Source: Streptomyces termitum (GTDB lineage Bacteria; Actinomycetota; Actinomycetes; Streptomycetales; Streptomycetaceae). From it: DNA of 64,000 nt. Made by a program: the position numbers and the translations under genes. Shown here piece after piece: positions 60,553-64,000 of the stretch. Below the pieces are notes generated by a model. It saw only the letters and a program-made list of their open reading frames with translations. It was not told the DNA's origin and searched no databases. The stretch spans positions 186,001-250,000 of the forward strand of contig NZ_BMUL01000007.1 in the NCBI RefSeq assembly GCF_014650175.1, written 5' to 3'. Position 1 is the first letter of the stretch. Every line of letters begins with the position of its first letter.

Positions 60553-61116
60553 ATGAGGCAGGAAACCGGGCCGCGACGGCACACCGACGGGCACCGCCCC
60601 GCCGTGTGGACCGGCCGGGCCACCAACCGCTTCCAATGGGTCGCCGCCGTCGCCGGGGCCGCCTGCATGGCCCTCGGCGTCACCCTCGCCGTCGAGTCCC
60701 CCTGGACCTCCGGCGCGGCCCCCCTCGCTATGGCCGTCGTCGGCTGCGTCGCCGCCGGACTCCTCGTCCTCTTCGGCACCCTCGCCTTCGTCCACGTCGA
60801 GGTCCGGGTCGACGACCGCGCCATGGAGGTCCGCTGCGGCCACATCGGCGTCCCCCGCCGTACCATCCCCCTCACCCAGGTCGTCGGCGCCGAGTACGCG
60901 CCCCGCGTCACCCCGCGCCACTGGGGCGGCTGGGGCTACCGCTGGCGCCCCGAGACCGGCACCGCCGTCGTCGTCCGGCGCGGCGAGGGCCTCGTCCTGA
61001 GCCTCGCCGACGGCCGCACCTTCACCGTCACCGTCGACGGCGCCGAAGGCGCGGTCCGCTCCATCCGCGCCCTCCTCCGCCACCCCGCCCCGCCCCAGAC
61101 CCCCGCCGGCACCTGA
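60553..61116 (+). CDS. DUF3093-like two-helix membrane protein
   Basis: 187 residues from ATG. Two membrane helices (WVAAVAGAACMALGVTLAV and AMAVVGCVAAGLLVLFGTLAFV, about 29-48 and 58-79) are followed by a PH-like domain: VEVRVDDRAMEVRCGHIGVPRRTIPLTQVVGAEYAP and WGGWGYRWRP, which are DUF3093-like, quoted in parts. The GWGYRWRP sequence before a Gly-rich loop is characteristic. Function unknown. Confidence 0.75.
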   Translation: MRQETGPRRHTDGHRPAVWTGRATNRFQWVAAVAGAACMALGVTLAVESPWTSGAAPLAMAVVGCVAAGLLVLFGTLAFVHVEVRVDDRAMEVRCGHIGVPRRTIPLTQVVGAEYAPRVTPRHWGGWGYRWRPETGTAVVVRRGEGLVLSLADGRTFTVTVDGAEGAVRSIRALLRHPAPPQTPAGT

Positions 61117-61189
61117 CCGCGCGACACCCGCGCGGGCGCGGGACGACGCCCCTCGGAGCCGTACATCTCAGGTCTACAGGCGCGCCCCG

Positions 61190-61195
61190 TACACT
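61190..61195 (+). promoter_or_regulatory. -10 box of lnt, leaderless
   Basis: TACACT, seven bases, GTG at 61203. Confidence 0.45.
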
Positions 61196-61202
61196 CCGCA
61201 GG

Positions 61203-62813
61203 GTGAGTGCCACCATCACCCCCGACGCGGCCGGAGCCGCCGACGACAGCCCCGCGACGGGCGACCGGACGCGACGCCCCCGCCGGGCCGCCCGCCTCGT
61301 CCGCCCCGCGACGGCCCTGCTCTCCGGCGTCCTGCTCTACCTGAGCTTCCCGCCGCGCCCCCTCTGGTGGCTCGCGCTCCCCGCCTTCGCCCTCCTCGGC
61401 GCGGCCCTGCACGGCCGCCGCCTCCGGGCCGGCTTCGGCCTCGGCCACCTCGCCGGGCTCGGCTTCCTCCTGCCGCTCCTCGTCTGGACCGGCGAAGAGG
61501 TCGGCCCCGTGCCGTGGCTCGCCCTCGCCGCCGTCGAGGCCCTCTTCGTCGCGGCCGCCGGACTCGGCATCGCCGCCGTCTCCCGGCTGCCCTGGTGGCC
61601 GGTCCTCGCCGCCGCCGTGTGGATCCTCGCCGAGGGGGCACGCGCGCGCGTGCCCTTCGGTGGCTTCCCCTGGGGCAAGATCGCCTTCGGTCAGGCCGAC
61701 GGCGTCTTCCTCCCGCTCGCCGCCGTCGGCGGCACCCCCGTGCTCGGCTTCGCCGTCGCCCTCTGCGGCTTCGGCCTGTACGAGGCGGTCCGCCTGGTCC
61801 GCCGCCACCGCGCCACCGGCACCCTCCCGCGCGGCCCGCTCGCCGCCGGGCTCTCCGTCCTCCTCCCGGTCACCGGCGCCCTCGCCGCCCTGCCGCTCGT
61901 CAGCGACGCGGCCGAGGACGGCACCGCGACCGTCGCCGCCATCCAGGGCAACGTCCCCCGGCTCGGCCTCGACTTCAACTCCCAGCGCCGCGCGGTCCTC
62001 GACAACCACGTCGCCCGCACCCGCGAGCTCGCCGAGGAGGTGAAGGCGGGCACGAAGCCCCAGCCGGACTTCGTCCTGTGGCCGGAGAACTCCTCCGACA
62101 TCGACCCCTACGCCAACCCCGACGCCGCCGCCGTCATCGAGGGCGCCGTCGACGCCGTCAAGGCCCCCACGGTCGTCGGCGCGGTCATCGCCCCGCCCAC
62201 CGGCAAGCTCCGCAACACCCTCATCCAGTGGGAGCCCGGCCGCGGCCCCGTCGCCACCTACGACAAGCGGCACGTGCAGCCCTTCGGCGAGTACATCCCC
62301 CTGCGCCCCCTCGTCCGCCTCTTCAACAGCAACGTGGACCGGGTCGCCCGCGACTTCGGCCCCGGCTCCGAGGTCGGCGTCTTCGACCTCGCCGGCACCA
62401 GGGTCGGCCTCGCCACCTGCTACGAGGCCGCCTTCGACTGGGCCGTCCGCGACACCGTCACCCACGGGGCGCAGCTCATCACCGTCCCCAGCAACAACGC
62501 CACCTTCGGCCGCAGCGAGATGACCTACCAGCAGCTCGCCATGTCCCGGGTGCGGGCCGTGGAGCACAGCCGGTCCGTCGTCGTCCCCGTCACCAGCGGC
62601 GTCAGCGCGGTCATCCGCCCGGACGGCGAGATCGTCTCGCAGACCGCGATGTTCACCCCCGACTACCTGGTCGAGGAGGTGCCGCTGCGCTCCTCGAAGA
62701 CCCTCGCGACCCGGCTCGGCACCCTCCCCGAGGCGCTGCTCGCCGCCGTGGCCGCCGCCGGACTCGGCTGGGCCGCCGCCCGCTCGGTCCGCGCCCGCCG
62801 CGCCCGTCCCTGA
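61203..62813 (+). CDS. lnt: Apolipoprotein N-acyltransferase
   Basis: 536 residues from GTG. About six membrane helices at the N-terminus (from LLSGVLLYLSFPPRPLWWLALPAFALLG to about residue 235), then a nitrilase-like domain with the catalytic Glu in DFVLWPENSSD, Lys in YDKRHVQPFGEYIP and Cys in GLATCYEAAFDW, and one final helix. It adds the third acyl chain to lipoproteins. This is a plain Lnt without the DPM1 fusion of mycobacterial Ppm1. Start fixed by the -10 seven bases upstream. Confidence 0.94.
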   Translation: MSATITPDAAGAADDSPATGDRTRRPRRAARLVRPATALLSGVLLYLSFPPRPLWWLALPAFALLGAALHGRRLRAGFGLGHLAGLGFLLPLLVWTGEEVGPVPWLALAAVEALFVAAAGLGIAAVSRLPWWPVLAAAVWILAEGARARVPFGGFPWGKIAFGQADGVFLPLAAVGGTPVLGFAVALCGFGLYEAVRLVRRHRATGTLPRGPLAAGLSVLLPVTGALAALPLVSDAAEDGTATVAAIQGNVPRLGLDFNSQRRAVLDNHVARTRELAEEVKAGTKPQPDFVLWPENSSDIDPYANPDAAAVIEGAVDAVKAPTVVGAVIAPPTGKLRNTLIQWEPGRGPVATYDKRHVQPFGEYIPLRPLVRLFNSNVDRVARDFGPGSEVGVFDLAGTRVGLATCYEAAFDWAVRDTVTHGAQLITVPSNNATFGRSEMTYQQLAMSRVRAVEHSRSVVVPVTSGVSAVIRPDGEIVSQTAMFTPDYLVEEVPLRSSKTLATRLGTLPEALLAAVAAAGLGWAAARSVRARRARP

Positions 62814-62869
62814 CCCGCCCCCGGTGCCGGTCCGTCCCCCGGCGGGCCGGGACCGGACCGGAAATGATC

Positions 62870-62875
62870 TAGGGT
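62870..62875 (+). promoter_or_regulatory. -10 box of the Nudix gene, leaderless
   Basis: TAGGGT, seven bases, ATG at 62883. Confidence 0.5.
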
Positions 62876-62882
62876 CGGGCCC

Positions 62883-63365
62883 ATGGGAACCCCCGACTTC
62901 ATCCGCGAACTGCGCAGGACCGCCGGCCACCAGCTCCTCTTCCTGCCCGGGGTCAGCGCCGTGGTCCTCGACGACCGGGGCCGGGTCCTGCTCGGCCGCC
63001 GCGCCGACAACGGCCGGTGGGCGGTGATCGGCGGCATCGTCGAACCGGGCGAGCAGCCCGCGGACTGCGCGGTCCGCGAGGTCGAGGAGGAGACCGGGGT
63101 CCTCTGCGTGCCCGAGCGGATCCTCCTCGTGGAGACCCTCAGCAAGCCCGTCACCTACCCCAACGGCGACGTCTGCCAGTACCTCGACGTCGCCTTCGTC
63201 TGCCGCGCGGTCGGCGGCGAGGCCCGGGTCAACGACGACGAGTCGCTGGAGGTCGGCTGGTTCGAGCTCGGCGCGCTCCCCGAGATGAAGCGTTTCTCCC
63301 ACCGGCGGATCGAGAAGGCGCTCGTCGACGAACCCACATGGTTCTGCACCACACCCACGGACTGA
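62883..63365 (+). CDS. Nudix hydrolase
   Basis: 160 residues from ATG. The Nudix box is GGIVEPGEQPADCAVREVEEETG (Gx5Ex7REUxEExGU), within a normal-length single-domain enzyme. SAVVLDDRGRVLLGRRADNGRWAVIGG (quoted in part) precedes it. It splits nucleoside diphosphate-linked compounds with Mg2+; substrate unknown. Stand-alone gene with a leaderless promoter. Confidence 0.92.
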   Translation: MGTPDFIRELRRTAGHQLLFLPGVSAVVLDDRGRVLLGRRADNGRWAVIGGIVEPGEQPADCAVREVEEETGVLCVPERILLVETLSKPVTYPNGDVCQYLDVAFVCRAVGGEARVNDDESLEVGWFELGALPEMKRFSHRRIEKALVDEPTWFCTTPTD

Positions 63366-63407
63366 AGTATGGGCCGGACGCACATGGGTGGGGGCGCGGG
63401 CCGTTCA

Positions 63408-63413
63408 TAGGGT
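63408..63413 (+). promoter_or_regulatory. -10 box of the dehydrogenase gene, leaderless
   Basis: TAGGGT, seven bases, ATG at 63421. Confidence 0.5.
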
Positions 63414-63420
63414 GCGGAGC

Positions 63421-64000
63421 ATGAGCGCCCCCATCACCGCCGCACCCGGCCCGGCCGCGTCCGCTCCCGCCGGCCCCGCCCCCGGCCCGGCCGCGCTGCC
63501 GCGCCCCGCCGTCCTCGACCTCGACCTGAGCGGCCGCACCGCGCTCGTCACCGGCGCCGCCGGCGGCATCGGACGGGCCTGCGCGCTGCGGCTCGCCGCC
63601 GCCGGGGCCCGGGTCCGGGCCGTCGACCGCGCCGCCGAGGGCCTGGCGGAACTCGCCGCCGCGGCCGACGGCCTCCCGGGCGCCGTCGAGCCCCATCTGC
63701 TCGACCTCACCGACCTCGACGCCGCCGAGCGGGCCGCCGCGGGCGCCGACATCCTCGTCAACAACGCGGGCCTCCAGCTCGTCCGCCCCATCGAGAGCTT
63801 CCCGCCCGACGTCTTCCACACCGTCCTCACCGTCATGCTGGAAGCCCCCTTCCGGCTGCTGAGGGGCGCCCTGCCGCACATGTACGCCCGGGGCTGGGGC
63901 CGCGTCGTCAACCTCTCCTCCGTCCACGGCCTGCGCGCCTCGCCCTACAAGTCCGCGTACGTCGCCGCCAAGCACGGCCTGGAAGGACTCTCCAAGACCG
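63421..64000 (+). CDS. 3-hydroxybutyrate dehydrogenase-like SDR (3' end outside window)
   Basis: 193 codons from ATG to the window end. After a Pro/Ala-rich tail (about 1-33) the SDR fold begins: LSGRTALVTGAAGGIGRACALRL with TGxxxGIG, the NNAGLQLVRPIESFP segment and the catalytic Ser in VNLSSVHGLRASPYKSAYVAAKHGL with YxxxK. The NNAGLQ and VHGLRASP parts match 3-hydroxybutyrate dehydrogenases, which oxidise the monomer of polyhydroxybutyrate to acetoacetate. The C-terminal substrate region is missing, so specificity is not certain. Confidence 0.85.
   Translation, partial: MSAPITAAPGPAASAPAGPAPGPAALPRPAVLDLDLSGRTALVTGAAGGIGRACALRLAAAGARVRAVDRAAEGLAELAAAADGLPGAVEPHLLDLTDLDAAERAAAGADILVNNAGLQLVRPIESFPPDVFHTVLTVMLEAPFRLLRGALPHMYARGWGRVVNLSSVHGLRASPYKSAYVAAKHGLEGLSKT

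Noticed and set aside
1..64000. Biosynthetic gene cluster, prophage or integrative element
   Set aside because: No PKS, NRPS, terpene cyclase, integrase, transposase, attachment duplication or tRNA gene was seen; gene content is scattered and typical of chromosome.

Overview
The window looks like an ordinary chromosomal stretch of a Streptomyces (or very close actinomycete). Base composition is very GC-rich with strong third-position GC bias. The genes are typical of the genus: a subtilisin-inhibitor (SSI) family protein, a SpoIIE-type PP2C phosphatase, an F420/deazaflavin-type reductase, a mycothiol-dependent isomerase-like protein, an LVIVD secreted protein, DUF6421, DUF6643, DUF5134, a transmembrane Ser/Thr kinase, ROK proteins, and a DasR-type (dre) operator. 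I found no rRNA, tRNA, transposase, integrase, phage gene, CRISPR array or biosynthetic gene cluster. About 65 protein genes are supported. Most are single genes or pairs with many divergent regulator/target arrangements.

Layout. 0-5 kb: partial AhpD-like gene with a CsoR/CstR-like operator, SSI-type inhibitor, PAS/GAF/PP2C phosphatase, DinB-like protein, Lrp regulator. 5-9.3 kb: HbpS/GlcG-like secreted protein, ankyrin protein, FUSC membrane protein, lactonase with a dre site. 9.3-15 kb: 10-bp tandem repeat, CbiX-like protein, BadF-type N-acetylglucosamine kinase-like protein, ung, Asp-box propeller, and an OYE flavin oxidoreductase divergent from an ArsR regulator across two palindromes. 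15-21.5 kb: DUF305 lipoprotein, LVIVD protein, TetR, PAP2 phosphatase, M56 peptidase, DUF5134, GNAT. 21.6-25 kb: a three-gene operon (DUF6421, SDR, threonine-aldolase-like enzyme) behind a promoter whose spacer holds an inverted repeat. 25-31.9 kb: transglutaminase-like and B3/B4 proteins, acyltransferase, thioredoxin, a probable Cys-containing leader peptide ahead of a flavin reductase, etfBA, and a DUF6986 aldolase. 32-38 kb: Ser/Thr kinase, LacI and ROK kinase around a perfect 18-bp operator, a P-loop kinase/Nudix fusion, MBL hydrolase. 38-47 kb: M20 dipeptidase divergent from a geranylgeranyl-reductase-like protein, DDN-like reductase divergent from TetR, mycothiol isomerase, ROK repressor, methyltransferase, anti-sigma-like ATPase. 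47.6-50.8 kb: Cds1-like cysteine desulfhydrase, two SRPBCC proteins, DeoR. 50.9-56 kb: a membrane protein with a split alpha/beta hydrolase, a beta-helix/AAA+ fusion, and a striking GGATCC-rich near-palindrome. 56-64 kb: Rv1733c-like, MOSC, DUF6643, a GT2 glycosyltransferase, then five consecutive genes (Asp/Glu racemase, DUF3093-like, lnt, Nudix, 3-hydroxybutyrate dehydrogenase) that all look leaderless.

How genes work together. Coherent units are etfB-etfA (electron transfer), leader peptide-flavin reductase (possible cysteine attenuation), LacI-ROK kinase (sugar response), OYE-ArsR and DDN-TetR (redox detoxification under local repressors), DeoR-SRPBCC (translationally coupled), and the DUF6421 trio. 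The least explained parts are the DUF6421 operon, the adjacent split hydrolase and beta-helix/AAA+ genes with the palindromic repeat in front of the latter, and the P-loop kinase/Nudix fusion.
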